64,000 nt of DNA from Gordonia hydrophobica NBRC 16057 (GTDB lineage: Bacteria; Actinomycetota; Actinomycetes; Mycobacteriales; Mycobacteriaceae): assembly GCF_001592365.1 (NCBI RefSeq), contig NZ_BCWU01000016.1, forward strand, positions 1 to 64,000, read 5' to 3'. Both the position numbers and the translations under genes were made by a program. Numbering within the stretch: the first letter of the stretch is position 1; each line of letters opens with the position of its first letter. Below the pieces are notes generated by a model. That model did not search any database and had not been told where the DNA came from. It saw only the letters and a list, made by a program, of their open reading frames with translations. Positions 52,829 through 62,205 of this stretch are shown one piece after another.

Positions 52829-52978
52829 CGGTGGACCCGCATGTCGTACTGTGCTCCGCTCTCGTCACCCCGACTTGTGCGCTCCAGCGCCTGCCCCCTG
52901 CGCCGCGTGTGTCTGACGGCTGGTCCATGATTATTCAACGAAACACTCATTACCGGCGAGTAGGACCAATGTGGCCAT

Positions 52979-54052
52979 TCACTCAGGCGGGTCGGCGGCG
53001 ACGAGCACCGGGGACCGCGTCGACGCCGCGCGCGCCGCACGCACCCGCATCCCCACCGGGGTGAACCACGCCCGCTCTCCGGCCGCGGGAGGCGCGGTCC
53101 CCTCCGGAAGTTCGGCCACTAGCCCCGCTTCGCTCTCCACGCGGACGCGCCCGGAGTGCACCGACAGCGCCCGCACCCGACTGCGAATCGCACCCGAGGT
53201 GGCGGACAGGGTCACATCCTGCGGCACCACGATCCCGAACGCGGCGTCGCCGGGCGCGATGTCGCCGTCGACGATCCCCAGCAGCACATCGTCGCCGACC
53301 ACCAGCGCACCGCCATCCCACGTTCCGTGGACCACGCTGTACCCGGCGAGAGCCGCGGTGAACGGATGCCGCGGCGACGCCGTCAGCGCGGCGGGCGTGG
53401 TCTGTTCGACGACGGTCCCGGCGTCGAGCACCAGGCAGCGGCTCGCCGCCTGCCACGCATCCGACAGTTCGTGGGTCACCAGCACGCTCGTGGTCTCGGT
53501 CCGGGCGAGTTCGTCGGCCAGCATGCGTCGAATGGTCGGAGCGCTCTCGGCGTCGAGTGCGGCGAAGGGCTCGTCGAGCAGGAGCACATCGGGCTCCGCA
53601 GCCAGCGCGCGGGCGATCGCGACCCGCTGCTGCTGTCCGCCCGACAGCCGCGTCGGCCGCCACCCGCCGACGTCGGGCAGCTCGATCCGCTCCAGCCAGG
53701 CATCCGCGATCGCTCGCGCCTCCCGCCTCGACCGTCCCTGCGAACGCGGGCCGAACGCCAGGTTCTCGCGCACGCTCAGATGGGGAAACAGTCGTGGCTT
53801 CTGCTCCAGCAGCGCGATCCGTCGATGCTCGGGCGGCACATGTGTGGCACCGTCGTCGACGATGCGGTCATCGATCCGGATCTCGCCGGTCATGGTCACC
53901 AGTCCGGCGAGCGCACCGAGGATCGTCGACTTGCCCGCGCCGTTGGGCCCCAGAATCGCGAGGCAGTCGCCTGCCGGGACGTCGAACTGCGCCGACAGCA
54001 CGAAGCTCGGCCGATCGACGGTGATCTGCGCCCGCAACGTCCGCCCGGTCAT
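52979..54052 (-). CDS. modC: Molybdate ABC transporter ATP-binding protein
   Basis: The 357-residue protein has Walker A GPNGAGKST near residue 33, the signature LSGGQQQRVAIARAL, Walker B VLLLDEPFAALD, and a C-terminal Mop/TOBE-like region (about 260-340) that binds oxyanion. It energises molybdate uptake with ModA and ModB. The start overlaps the modB stop (ATGA). Confidence 0.92.
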   Translation of the reverse strand: MTGRTLRAQITVDRPSFVLSAQFDVPAGDCLAILGPNGAGKSTILGALAGLVTMTGEIRIDDRIVDDGATHVPPEHRRIALLEQKPRLFPHLSVRENLAFGPRSQGRSRREARAIADAWLERIELPDVGGWRPTRLSGGQQQRVAIARALAAEPDVLLLDEPFAALDAESAPTIRRMLADELARTETTSVLVTHELSDAWQAASRCLVLDAGTVVEQTTPAALTASPRHPFTAALAGYSVVHGTWDGGALVVGDDVLLGIVDGDIAPGDAAFGIVVPQDVTLSATSGAIRSRVRALSVHSGRVRVESEAGLVAELPEGTAPPAAGERAWFTPVGMRVRAARAASTRSPVLVAADPPE

Positions 54053-54837
54053 CGGATCGCGTCCGGTCGCCACGACCTCAGCCCCAGCACGATCACCGCG
54101 GTGCTCACCAACAGGAGCAACGACAGCGCGACGGCCGAATCCTGCGTCACGCCGACCCCGTTGAAGGCGGTGTAGATCGCCAGCGGCATGGTTCGGGTGA
54201 CGCCCGGCGAGTTGCCTGCGAACAGGGCGGTGGCGCCGAACTCGCCGAGCGCACGGGCGAACGCGAGGGCCGCGCCGGCCGCCAGACCGGGCAGCACCAG
54301 CGGCAGGGTGATCCGCCCCAGCACCCGCCACCGCCCGGCGCCCAGCGTCGCCGCGATCTGCTCATAGCCGCCGTCGGCCGTCCGCAGCGCACCCTCGAGC
54401 GTGATCACGTAGAAGGGCATCGCGACGAACGACTGCGCCACGACCACCGCGGCGGTCGTGTACGGGAGGCTGTATCCGGTCGCCTCGAACAACGGTTTCC
54501 CGACCAGTCCCGACCGCCCCAGCAGGGCCAACAGGGCCAAGCCGCCGACCATCGGCGGCAGCACCAGGGGAATCAACACCACCGCGCGCAACACCGATGC
54601 CCGCCGTCGGGGTGAGCGCGCGATCATCACCGCCAGCGGCGTACCGAGCGCGACGCAGACAGCTGTTGCACACGCGGCCGTCACCAGCGACAGGCCCAAC
54701 GCCGTCATCGACGCGGAGGAGAACAAGTCCTCGCCGAGCGTGCTCCACCGCACCCTCGAGACCAGCCCGATGATCGGCGCGACGAGCAGCGCCAGCGCGA
54801 TCAGGGCGGGAACGTAGAGGGGTTTGGGAATGGTCAC
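54049..54837 (-). CDS. modB: Molybdate ABC transporter permease
   Basis: The 262-residue permease has about six TM segments and the EAA loop GGYEQIAATLGAGRWRVLGRITLPL in pattern, plus the FARALGEFGAT motif typical of ModB. The start is GTG at 54837, overlapping the modA stop (GTGA). Confidence 0.92.
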   Translation of the reverse strand: MTIPKPLYVPALIALALLVAPIIGLVSRVRWSTLGEDLFSSASMTALGLSLVTAACATAVCVALGTPLAVMIARSPRRRASVLRAVVLIPLVLPPMVGGLALLALLGRSGLVGKPLFEATGYSLPYTTAAVVVAQSFVAMPFYVITLEGALRTADGGYEQIAATLGAGRWRVLGRITLPLVLPGLAAGAALAFARALGEFGATALFAGNSPGVTRTMPLAIYTAFNGVGVTQDSAVALSLLLLVSTAVIVLGLRSWRPDAIR

Positions 54838-55595
54838 GGCACGTTGAAACCGTACTGTTCCAGGACCTTTCGTCCAGTCTCGGAGAGGACGAAGTCGACG
54901 AACGCCTGCGCGGCGGCAGCCGACGGCGCGTTGTTGGTCACGGCGATCGGGTACCGGTTGACCACCGCGTCGGCACCGTCCGGAGTGATGCCCGTCAGAG
55001 CGTCTCCGGCCGCGGCGACGTCGGTCTTGTAGACCAGCCCGGCGTCGGCCTCGCCCTGCTTCACGCGGGTGACGACCGAGGTCACGTTGGTCTCCTCGCT
55101 GACCGGCGTGACCGTCACCTTCGCATTGCCGAGCAGGGTCTGTGACGCCTTGCCGCAGGGCACCGCGGGCGCGCACAACACCGTGCTCACGCCGGGCTTG
55201 GCGAGATCGGCGAGGGTGGTGATGTTCTTGGGATTGCCCGGGGCGACAGCGATCTGCAGGGTGTTGGTCGCGAAGATCGTGCCCGCGTCGGTGATGCCCT
55301 TCTCGGTGACCGGCGTCAGACTCGACTCGTTGGCGAAGGCGACCACATCCACGTCGGCGCCTTCGACGATCTGGGTGGCGAGGGCCTGCGAGCCGTCGTA
55401 GACGATCGGTGCCACCGAGTACTGGGTGTTGGCCGTGTGGAACTGTTCGGCGAGGTCGTCGAAGACACCCTGCAGTGACGCTGCCGCGAAGATCGTGATC
55501 GCGCCGCCGTCTGCCTGGCTGTCGTCGCTGGTTCCGCCGCACCCCGCCAGCACCAGCGCCAAGGCAGAGAGGAGGGCGAGCAGTTTCTTGGTCAT
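54834..55595 (-). CDS. modA: Molybdate-binding lipoprotein
   Basis: The 253-residue protein has a lipoprotein signal with lipobox LAGC (Cys19), then TIFAAASLQGVFDDLAEQF, the typical ModA N-terminus, and a C-terminal VLEQYGFNVP. It captures molybdate or tungstate outside the membrane. The start overlaps the stop of the Mop-domain regulator by 4 nt. Confidence 0.94.
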   Translation of the reverse strand: MTKKLLALLSALALVLAGCGGTSDDSQADGGAITIFAAASLQGVFDDLAEQFHTANTQYSVAPIVYDGSQALATQIVEGADVDVVAFANESSLTPVTEKGITDAGTIFATNTLQIAVAPGNPKNITTLADLAKPGVSTVLCAPAVPCGKASQTLLGNAKVTVTPVSEETNVTSVVTRVKQGEADAGLVYKTDVAAAGDALTGITPDGADAVVNRYPIAVTNNAPSAAAAQAFVDFVLSETGRKVLEQYGFNVP

Positions 55596-56020
55596 GCACG
55601 AGCTCCTGTCTGCGTTTCGACGACCACGGTCGTCGCCTTCACGGTGGCGGTGGCGAGCGATCCGATCTCCAGTCCCAGCTCGCGCACGGCCTCGGTGGAC
55701 ATCAGCGACACCACCCGATGCGGTCCGCACCGCATCTCCACCTGGCTCATCACCGGATCGGACTGCACGTGGGTGACGATGCCGACGAACCGGTTGCGGG
55801 CACTGGTCGCGCGGTCGATCGGGTCGTGCTGCGCGGTCTCCTCGGCGGTCAGAAACGCGGCGAGATCGGCGCCGTCGATCACCGCGCGTCCACTGTCGTC
55901 GGTCTGGGACGGGAGGCGCCCCTGATCGGTCCACCGGCGCAGCGTGTCGTCACTGACGCCGAGGAGCTCGGCAGCTTCGCGAATCCGAAATGCGGTCACA
56001 CTGAGAGAATCTATCCGCAA
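55592..56020 (-). CDS. HTH / Mop-domain molybdate-responsive protein
   Basis: The 142-residue protein joins an excisionase/MerR-like helix-turn-helix (FRIREAAELLGVSDDTLRRWTDQGRLPS in pattern) to a C-terminal TOBE/Mop domain (ARNRFVGIVTHVQSD, about residues 72-138) that binds molybdate. It is first of the mod operon, so it probably controls molybdate uptake. The divergent spacer 56021-56200 to moeA would hold its operator; I could not define one. Confidence 0.85.
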   Translation of the reverse strand: MRIDSLSVTAFRIREAAELLGVSDDTLRRWTDQGRLPSQTDDSGRAVIDGADLAAFLTAEETAQHDPIDRATSARNRFVGIVTHVQSDPVMSQVEMRCGPHRVVSLMSTEAVRELGLEIGSLATATVKATTVVVETQTGARA

Positions 56021-56200
56021 TCACAGGTTGTTCGCACGCTTAGGCCCGCATCTGCGACTTTCGTCCCACATCGGCGGCCCTGCCTCCGGTCCGGTTGTAT
56101 CGTGTGTGGCCCTCCCGCCTTCCGACCGTGTGATCGCTCGCGGTCGGCCGCAGGCAGGCTAGGCTTGCGTCATGGCTGCTGCCGCCCTTCGGGGGCCGAA

Positions 56201-57403
56201 GTGATCACCGTCGACGAACACCGCGCACGCATTCTCGCTGCCACCGAACCGCTGGCCGCCATCGGCCAGTTGGCGATCGATTCCACCGGCCTCGTGCTGG
56301 CCGACGACGTCGTGAACCGGTGGCCGGTACCGCTTTTCGACAACTCCGGAATGGACGGCTATGCGGTGCGCCGCGCCGATGCCACCGTCGGCGCCACCCT
56401 GCGAGTGGTCGCCGATGTCCCCGCGGGCAGCGCCGAGGATCCTCCGATCGGTCCCGGCGAAGCGGTACGCATCATGACCGGTGCACCCGTCCCGTCCGAT
56501 GCGAACGCGATCGTGCCGCTGGAGCACACCGACCTCGGCACGCAGGTCCGGGCCGACGCGCCGGAGGCCATCGTCATCACCGAACGGCCACGCAAAGCCG
56601 CCCACATCCGTCGCGCCGGAGAGGACACCGCGGCCGGATCCGTCGCCGTCGCCGCGGGCACCGTGCTCGGCCCGTGGCAGTTGTCGGCGATCGCCTCCGC
56701 CGGGCACGAGATCATCCGCGTCCAACGCAAGCCGCGCGTCGCCATCATCTCCACCGGCTCCGAGCTCATCGATCCGTCGGGCAGTCCCGAACGCGGTCAG
56801 ATCCCGGAGTCCAACTCCATCCTGCTGTCCGCGGCCGTCCAGCAGGCGGGTGCGCAGGTGTGCAGCGTGACCCGGGTGCCCGACGACGAGCACGCCCTGA
56901 ACTCGGTCCTCGCCGGACTGGACGCCGACGTGATCGTCCTGACCGGCGGCGCCAGCGTCGGCGCCTTCGACGTCGTCAAGGCGGTCCTCGACGGCGTCGG
57001 GAGCATCGAGTTCACCACCGTCGCCATGCAGCCGGGCAAGCCGCAGGGCTTCGGGCTCACCGACGACGGCGTCCCGGTCTTCTGCCTGCCAGGCAACCCG
57101 GTCAGTGTCGCGGTGTCGTTCGAGATGTTCGTCCGCCCCGCGCTGCGCCAGCTGGCCGGACACCACGACATCGACCGTCCGCGCATCACCCGCCGCGCCT
57201 CCGTCGGGTGGCGGCGGCGGTCGGACCGGATGCAGATTCTGCCGGTGGTCTACGACGACGAGACCGTCCGTCCCGCCTCCCGCGGCGGGAGCGGCTCCCA
57301 TCTGGTGACCAGCCTCGCCGACGCCTCCGCGCTCGCCCTGGTGCCCGCTGCCGTCGACGATGTGGCCGAAGGCGATCCGATCACGGTGATGGTGCTCGAG
57401 TGA
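56201..57403 (+). CDS. moeA: Molybdopterin molybdotransferase
   Basis: The 400-residue MoeA has [14 protein letters not shown] near residue 45, [34 protein letters not shown] near 250 and [16 protein letters not shown] near 295. It inserts molybdate into adenylylated molybdopterin. The start is GTG at 56201. A TAGGCT -10-like box lies at 56160-56165. The stop overlaps moaC (GTGA). Confidence 0.94.
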   Translation: MITVDEHRARILAATEPLAAIGQLAIDSTGLVLADDVVNRWPVPLFDNSGMDGYAVRRADATVGATLRVVADVPAGSAEDPPIGPGEAVRIMTGAPVPSDANAIVPLEHTDLGTQVRADAPEAIVITERPRKAAHIRRAGEDTAAGSVAVAAGTVLGPWQLSAIASAGHEIIRVQRKPRVAIISTGSELIDPSGSPERGQIPESNSILLSAAVQQAGAQVCSVTRVPDDEHALNSVLAGLDADVIVLTGGASVGAFDVVKAVLDGVGSIEFTTVAMQPGKPQGFGLTDDGVPVFCLPGNPVSVAVSFEMFVRPALRQLAGHHDIDRPRITRRASVGWRRRSDRMQILPVVYDDETVRPASRGGSGSHLVTSLADASALALVPAAVDDVAEGDPITVMVLE

Positions 57404-57873
57404 GCGACCAGCACTTCACCCACCTCGACGCGGCGGGCCAGGCCCGCATGGTGGACGTGACCGAGAAGGCGCCGACGGTTCGCAGCGCCACCGCCGCCGG
57501 GTTCGTCCGCTGTTCGCCGCCGATCGTCACTGCCCTGCGCGACGGCACCGTGCCGAAGGGCGACGTCCTCGCCGTCGCGCGGATCGCCGGGATCGCTGCG
57601 GCCAAGCGGACTCCCGACCTGCTGCCGCTGGCGCACGTGATCGGCGTGCACGGCGCGAGCGTCCACCTGGAGATCGGCGACGAGGGCGTCACCGTCTCCG
57701 CGACGGTCCGCACCGCCGACCGCACCGGGGTGGAGATGGAGGCGCTGACCGCGGTCAGCGTCGCCGCGCTCGCCCTGGTCGACATGGTCAAGGGACTCGA
57801 CAAGTCCGTCGAGATCGAGAACATCCGACTGCTGCGCAAGACCGGCGGCAAGAGCGGCGACTGGGTCCGATGA
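57400..57873 (+). CDS. moaC: Cyclic pyranopterin monophosphate synthase MoaC
   Basis: The 157-residue protein has [16 protein letters not shown] near the start, [18 protein letters not shown] near the middle and the active-site region [22 protein letters not shown] in pattern. With MoaA it makes cPMP from GTP. The start is GTG overlapping moeA; the stop overlaps mobA. Confidence 0.96.
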   Translation: MSDQHFTHLDAAGQARMVDVTEKAPTVRSATAAGFVRCSPPIVTALRDGTVPKGDVLAVARIAGIAAAKRTPDLLPLAHVIGVHGASVHLEIGDEGVTVSATVRTADRTGVEMEALTAVSVAALALVDMVKGLDKSVEIENIRLLRKTGGKSGDWVR

Positions 57874-58448
57874 TCGCCGCGATCATCCTCGCCGGCGGTC
57901 GTGCCAGTCGGTTGGGCGGCGCCGACAAGGCTGCGATCGACGTCGACGGTCGACCGCTGATCGACGCCGCGTACGCCGCCGTCTCCGGAGCCTCGCCGGT
58001 GATCGCCGTCGGCCCGCCGTCCATCGCGCGGAGCGGAGTGATCGTCGTGCAGGAGGATCCGCCGTTCGGCGGGCCGGTCGCCGGCGTCGCCACTGCCATC
58101 ACTGCCCTCGCGGACACCGATTCGCCGGCCGAGACGTGGCTGCTGGCCTGCGACCTCCCCCGCGCCGAACTCATCGTCGCGCAGTTGCGTGACGTGCCGA
58201 TCCCCGAGGATGCCGACGGCGTGATCCTCACCGACCAGACCGGGCGAGAGCAGTGGCTGGCCGGCCGCTACCGACTGTCGTCGCTGCGCAGCGCCCTGGA
58301 CGCCCTGCCCGAGGTCGCCGGCGTGTCGATGCGCCGACTCTTGGCCGTGATGAGCATCCACACCATCGCGGACCGGGTCGGTGCCACACTGGACCTCGAC
58401 ACCTGGGACGACGTAGAGCAGTACCGAGATCAGGAGGATCCCGTATGA
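57870..58448 (+). CDS. mobA: Molybdenum cofactor guanylyltransferase
   Basis: The 192-residue nucleotidyltransferase has [15 protein letters not shown] (GTP-binding loop, residues about 7-21), [11 protein letters not shown] and [10 protein letters not shown]. It makes the bis-MGD cofactor that NarG requires, which explains its presence beside nar. It overlaps moaC and the DUF6457 gene by 4 nt each. Confidence 0.9.
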   Translation: MIAAIILAGGRASRLGGADKAAIDVDGRPLIDAAYAAVSGASPVIAVGPPSIARSGVIVVQEDPPFGGPVAGVATAITALADTDSPAETWLLACDLPRAELIVAQLRDVPIPEDADGVILTDQTGREQWLAGRYRLSSLRSALDALPEVAGVSMRRLLAVMSIHTIADRVGATLDLDTWDDVEQYRDQEDPV

Positions 58449-58708
58449 CCACGTATCCGCCCGGCCTGGACCGGTGGGCCGCCGAGCTCGCCCCCGCGTT
58501 GGGGCTCGCCGAGACCGAGGTGCCGACCGCGCTTCTGCTCGAGGTGACCCGAGATGTCGCGCACGCCGTCCTGCGGCCCGCCGGCCCCATCACCACCTAC
58601 CTGATCGGTCTGGCCGTCGCGAACGGGATGAGCGCTGACGACGCCGCCGCCAAGGTCCGCGCGTTGGTCGAGGCCAAGGAACAGGCCCGTGAGGAAGCGC
58701 CTGAGTGA
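58445..58708 (+). CDS. DUF6457 protein in the Moco operon
   Basis: The 87-residue helical protein contains LLLEVTRDVAHAVLRPAGPITTYLIGLAV in pattern, which matches DUF6457. Such genes recur beside actinobacterial mobA and moaD. The function is not established; it may assist MobA or MoaD. It is co-translated with both neighbours (4-nt overlaps). Confidence 0.75.
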   Translation: MTTYPPGLDRWAAELAPALGLAETEVPTALLLEVTRDVAHAVLRPAGPITTYLIGLAVANGMSADDAAAKVRALVEAKEQAREEAPE

Positions 58709-58941
58709 TCATCCGCTACTTCGCCGGCGCGGCGGAAGCCGCGGGCCGTAAGGAGCAGTCGTTCGACGGCGCCCTGACCGTCGGCGAGCTCAAGCAACGC
58801 CTGTCGGACGAGCACGGCCCGGAGTTCGCCCGCGTCCTGACGGCCTGTTCAGTGTTGGTCGACGGCACCCGTGCCACGGATGAGACGTTCGCCGCCGCCG
58901 CCGCGACGGTCGATCTCCTCCCGCCGTTCGCAGGCGGGTAG
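58705..58941 (+). CDS. moaD: Molybdopterin synthase small subunit MoaD
   Basis: The 78-residue ubiquitin-like protein starts at GTG 58705 with (M)IIRYFAGAAEAAG, and ends LLPPFAGG. The C-terminal Gly-Gly is the site that becomes the thiocarboxylate for MoaE. It is last of the moeA-moaD operon. The sulfurylating MoeB/MoeZ is not in the window. Confidence 0.93.
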   Translation: MIIRYFAGAAEAAGRKEQSFDGALTVGELKQRLSDEHGPEFARVLTACSVLVDGTRATDETFAAAAATVDLLPPFAGG

Positions 58942-58951
58942 GCGCTCACCC

Positions 58952-59030
58952 CACGCTGCTCGAGCCGCAACCCCTCCCAGCCTGACCTAGCCACTGGCCG
59001 AGCCACACCACCCCACGCTGGTCGAGCCGC
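58952..59030. repeat. Two copies of a dispersed CACGCTG-TCGAGCCGC repeat
   Basis: CACGCTGCTCGAGCCGC at 58952-58968 and CACGCTGGTCGAGCCGC at 59014-59030 differ by one base. A related GCGTGTCGAGACC follows at about 59051. They fill most of the 279-nt gene-free spacer 58942-59220 between moaD and the DUF559 gene and resemble the repeats at 42731-42835. Confidence 0.75.
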
Positions 59031-59220
59031 TCGGGGACGAAGTCACAGAGCGTGTCGAGACCGCCGCGGTCACTCAAGCCGCGTCGAGCACAACCACTCA
59101 ACCGATGCGCTGATTCGTCGCCACCGATCGCTCGATCTCAATCTTCACACCGATGGGACACATTCGACGGTCGGTCGGTTCTGCCACACGTCGCGATCAC
59201 AATCTTCCTGCTCTGATCGC

Positions 59221-60102
59221 TCACTCCGAGGGCAGAGTTCCCTCGGAGGTCGTCATTCGGACAGATCTTTCGACGAGTGCCTTTGCCTCACGTGACCGCG
59301 CGCGGTGTCGGTCCCGCTTGGTGATCGCCCGAATGTCCGCCAGTGTCTGGTCCCAGCCGTAGATGATGTCGTCGTAGGTCAGGCGCAGCGTGAGCCACCC
59401 GTCGATCATGGTCTGGCGGTCACGACGCCGATCACGCTCGTAGTCCTCTTTGGAGGAGTGGTAGAGCATGCTGTCGCATTCGAGCACCAAGATGCCGACC
59501 CGCAGATCGGCCAAGCCCACGCCGGGGATCGCCGGTTGGACCACCACGTCGAAGCCAAGTGACTGCAGTCGAACTCGCGTCATGCTCTCGGTCCCGGACA
59601 TGCAGCGGCCATCCGTGCGTCCCAGCCACTCGCGGACCACGGCGCCGGAGTCCCCGAAGCACGCCTTGAGGTCTTCGAAAGTTGTGGCGCCGCTGTGTAG
59701 GTACGAGTCGCAGACAGCAATCCATTCGTCCATCTCCAGACATCGCGCTGCGCACAGCAAGGCCGCCTCCACCGAGTCCACCGCGCATCGGGCTGTCGGC
59801 AGTGAACCGACCAACGGTGTGCAGGCTTTGTTCTTCCCGCGCATCCCGCGGTTCCGCCGCAAGTGAAGGCGCCGGTCGTGGCCTGGCGGGACCCACGCCT
59901 CATGGAACGTCAGTGCGTCCACGCAGGTGAGAACTCCGCCGTCTCGAACCGCCGACGCCACGTTCGCATCATGCGATCTGATCGCGAACCACCCCGGTCG
60001 CAACCGAATCAGATCCCCGCTCTTCAGCAGTGCCGCCAACAGTTTGTTGTCGATGCCCTTCGCTGCCAGCTCCCGCCGCGTGTACACGCCCGAATCCTTC
60101 AT
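59221..60102 (-). CDS. DUF559 / AbiEi-like N-terminal domain protein
   Basis: The 293-residue protein has an N-terminal AbiEi-antitoxin-like winged helix (GVYTRRELAAKGIDNKLLAALLKSGDL in pattern). Its C-terminal Vsr/DUF559 nuclease-like domain shows LVLECDSMLYHSSKEDYERDRRRDR, WLTLRLTYDDI. Members are numerous in actinobacteria and are not tied to a proven toxin. No AbiEii toxin is adjacent. It sits between the two Moco gene blocks with opposite orientation to moaD. The ATG at 60102 begins the homology. Confidence 0.75.
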   Translation of the reverse strand: MKDSGVYTRRELAAKGIDNKLLAALLKSGDLIRLRPGWFAIRSHDANVASAVRDGGVLTCVDALTFHEAWVPPGHDRRLHLRRNRGMRGKNKACTPLVGSLPTARCAVDSVEAALLCAARCLEMDEWIAVCDSYLHSGATTFEDLKACFGDSGAVVREWLGRTDGRCMSGTESMTRVRLQSLGFDVVVQPAIPGVGLADLRVGILVLECDSMLYHSSKEDYERDRRRDRQTMIDGWLTLRLTYDDIIYGWDQTLADIRAITKRDRHRARSREAKALVERSVRMTTSEGTLPSE

Positions 60103-60243
60103 ACAGATTGGACGCGGCCGCTGCGGCTTCGGTTCCACAACTCGCCGAGACAGCGAAACTTTTGCGCTGTCAGCGCACGCCTCCGACAATATTCCGGCAG
60201 CCCGTCCGATAGGAGCAGAAGTTTGCGGGCGGAGGCCCCGCCG

Positions 60244-61239
60244 CTATCCGCCGATCGCTGACATCGGGCGATCCGGTTGCAAGAATCCCGGATCATCGAT
60301 CCCGTGGCCTGCCCGCTTGGCCGTGACCGAGGCGCGGATCGTCGCTTCGATGTCGTCGGCGGTCGCCCCCGCGCGCAGCAGAGTCCGCAGATCAGACTCA
60401 TCCCGCGCGAACAGGCAGTTGCGCAACTGACCGTCGGCCGTGAGGCGGACGCGATCGCACGCGCCGCAGAACGGTGCGGTCACCGAGGCGATGACCCCCA
60501 CCGTGGTGGCAGACCCGTCGACGACGAACCGCTGCGCCGGATCGGACCCACGCCCCTCGCACGGCTGGAGGGAGAACTCCATGGACAGGGTCTCGAGGAT
60601 CTCCTGTCCCGTCACCATCGTCACGCGCGACCAGATGTGGCCCGCGTCGAGCGGCATCTGCTCGATGAACCTCAACTGCGCCTCGTGCTGTTGAGCGAAG
60701 CGGACCAGGTCCACCAGTTCGTCGTCGTTGGTCCCGCGCATCGCGACGGTGTTGATCTTGAGCGGCTTCAGCCCGGTGGCGCGGGCGGCGTCGATGCCTG
60801 CCAGAACGTCGTCGAGCCGGTCGCGTCGGGTCAACGCTGCGAAGCGGTCCGCGCGCAGGGTGTCGAGGCTGATGTTGAAGCGTTCCAACCCGGCCTCGGC
60901 GAGCGGTTGCGCGAGTCGGGCAAGACCGATGCCGTTGGTGGTGATCGAGATCCGAAGCGGACCATGCTCCCCCTCGATCCGGGACAGCCGATGCACCACC
61001 TCGACCAGGTCGGGGCGCAGCAGCGGTTCACCGCCGGTCAGCCGGATCTCGACGATCCCGAGGCGCGCGAACACGTTGGCGAGCGTGACGATCTCGTCGG
61101 TGGTGAGCAGTTCGGGCTTGGGAATCCAGGGCACCCCCTCGGCGGGCATGCAGTAGGTGCAGCGGAGGTTGCAGCGGTCGGTCAGCGAGATCCGCAGGTC
61201 TCGATGAACCCGTCCGAACGTGTCGACCAGGGCCGTCAT
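60244..61239 (-). CDS. moaA: GTP 3',8-cyclase MoaA
   Basis: The 331-residue radical SAM enzyme has Cys23, Cys27 and Cys30 (DRCNLRCTYCM), the LTGGEPLL segment, a C-terminal second cluster (FCGACDRVRLTADGQLRNCLF in pattern) and the essential C-terminal Gly-Gly (MSAIGG). It makes the first Moco intermediate from GTP. The ATG at 61239 overlaps the moaE stop. Confidence 0.96.
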   Translation of the reverse strand: MTALVDTFGRVHRDLRISLTDRCNLRCTYCMPAEGVPWIPKPELLTTDEIVTLANVFARLGIVEIRLTGGEPLLRPDLVEVVHRLSRIEGEHGPLRISITTNGIGLARLAQPLAEAGLERFNISLDTLRADRFAALTRRDRLDDVLAGIDAARATGLKPLKINTVAMRGTNDDELVDLVRFAQQHEAQLRFIEQMPLDAGHIWSRVTMVTGQEILETLSMEFSLQPCEGRGSDPAQRFVVDGSATTVGVIASVTAPFCGACDRVRLTADGQLRNCLFARDESDLRTLLRAGATADDIEATIRASVTAKRAGHGIDDPGFLQPDRPMSAIGG

Positions 61240-61664
61240 GTCATCACTCTCCCCAATCCCACCCAACTGTGCGAACCGTCGCTCTCGACCTGCTTCTTCC
61301 ACATCGGCAGCTCGGCCTTCACCCGTTCGACAAGTTCGCGGTTAATCTCGAACGCCTCGGCCCGGTGTACCGACGACACCACTGAGACGATTGCGACGCC
61401 ACCGATGCCGAGCGTCCCGACGCGATGGCTCACGGCGATCCGCACATCCGGCCGATCCAGTCCGTCGACGATCTCCCGGAGGAATCGGTCCGCGTCGGGG
61501 TGCGCGCTGTACTCCAGCTCGACGACTGTCCCCTGCGCATCGGGATCGTTGTCGCGGACCGTCCCGACGAACACGGCGGTCGCACCGGCATCCGGGGCCG
61601 CGACTGCGGCCAGGTGCGCGGCGACGTCGAGGTCGGTGTCGCTGATCGCGGCGACGGTGATCAT
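61236..61664 (-). CDS. moaE: Molybdopterin synthase catalytic subunit MoaE
   Basis: The 142-residue protein has AVFVGTVRDNDPDAQG, the SHRVGTLGIGGVAIVSVVSSVHRAEAF segment and the catalytic-lysine region ELPMWKKQ. It converts cPMP to molybdopterin with MoaD. It overlaps mog (TGATG) and moaA (ATGA). Confidence 0.96.
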   Translation of the reverse strand: MITVAAISDTDLDVAAHLAAVAAPDAGATAVFVGTVRDNDPDAQGTVVELEYSAHPDADRFLREIVDGLDRPDVRIAVSHRVGTLGIGGVAIVSVVSSVHRAEAFEINRELVERVKAELPMWKKQVESDGSHSWVGLGRVMT

Positions 61665-62146
61665 CAGTGATCGCCTCCGGCCGCCTGATCCACGGCGTGC
61701 TGCGCAACGCTGATGACCACCGGGACACCATCGCGCACCGCGCCGGTCGATCCGGCGAGATTGACCACCAGCGCTCCCCGCCGCATGCCTGCGACGCCGC
61801 GGGAGAGCATCGCCTGCGGCAGCGACGCGATCCCGACGCGGCGGATCTCTTCGGCGACTCCGGGCAGTTCCAGGGTCAGCAGCGACGCCGTCGCCTCCGG
61901 CGTCACGTCCCGCGGGCCGACTCCGGTGCCGCCGGTCGTCACGACCAACTGGGCGCCTGCCTCCACCACTTCGACGATCAGGCTGGAGATCGCCGTCTGA
62001 TCGTCGGGCACCACGATCACTTCGGCGGTCCACCCTGCCGCGCCGAGAAGTTCGGCCGCGAGCGGGCCGGAGAAGTCTTCGCGTTCGCCAGCGAAAGACC
62101 GGTCGGACACGGTGATCACCGTGGCGCGCTTCAGGTTGGATTCCAC
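61664..62146 (-). CDS. mog: Molybdopterin adenylyltransferase (MogA/MoaB)
   Basis: The 160-residue protein has VITVSDRSFAGEREDFSG, TTGGTGVGPRDVTPEAT and LPQAMLSRGVAGMRRGALVVNLAGS. It adenylylates molybdopterin before MoeA acts. The start is GTG at 62146. It is first of mog-moaE-moaA. Confidence 0.93.
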   Translation of the reverse strand: MESNLKRATVITVSDRSFAGEREDFSGPLAAELLGAAGWTAEVIVVPDDQTAISSLIVEVVEAGAQLVVTTGGTGVGPRDVTPEATASLLTLELPGVAEEIRRVGIASLPQAMLSRGVAGMRRGALVVNLAGSTGAVRDGVPVVISVAQHAVDQAAGGDH

Positions 62147-62205
62147 ACCTTTGAGAGTGCCACGTTCGCACGTCAAGGGTGAAGTTCTCACGCCGCGAGG
62201 TGACC

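Noticed and set aside
56021..56200. Moco riboswitch upstream of moeA or the mod operon
   Set aside because: The 180-nt divergent spacer does not show the conserved helices I would expect, and a Mop-domain protein already offers molybdate control.
59221..60102. Type IV toxin-antitoxin pair
   Set aside because: Only the AbiEi-like domain is present, fused to a DUF559 domain. No AbiEii nucleotidyltransferase toxin is adjacent.
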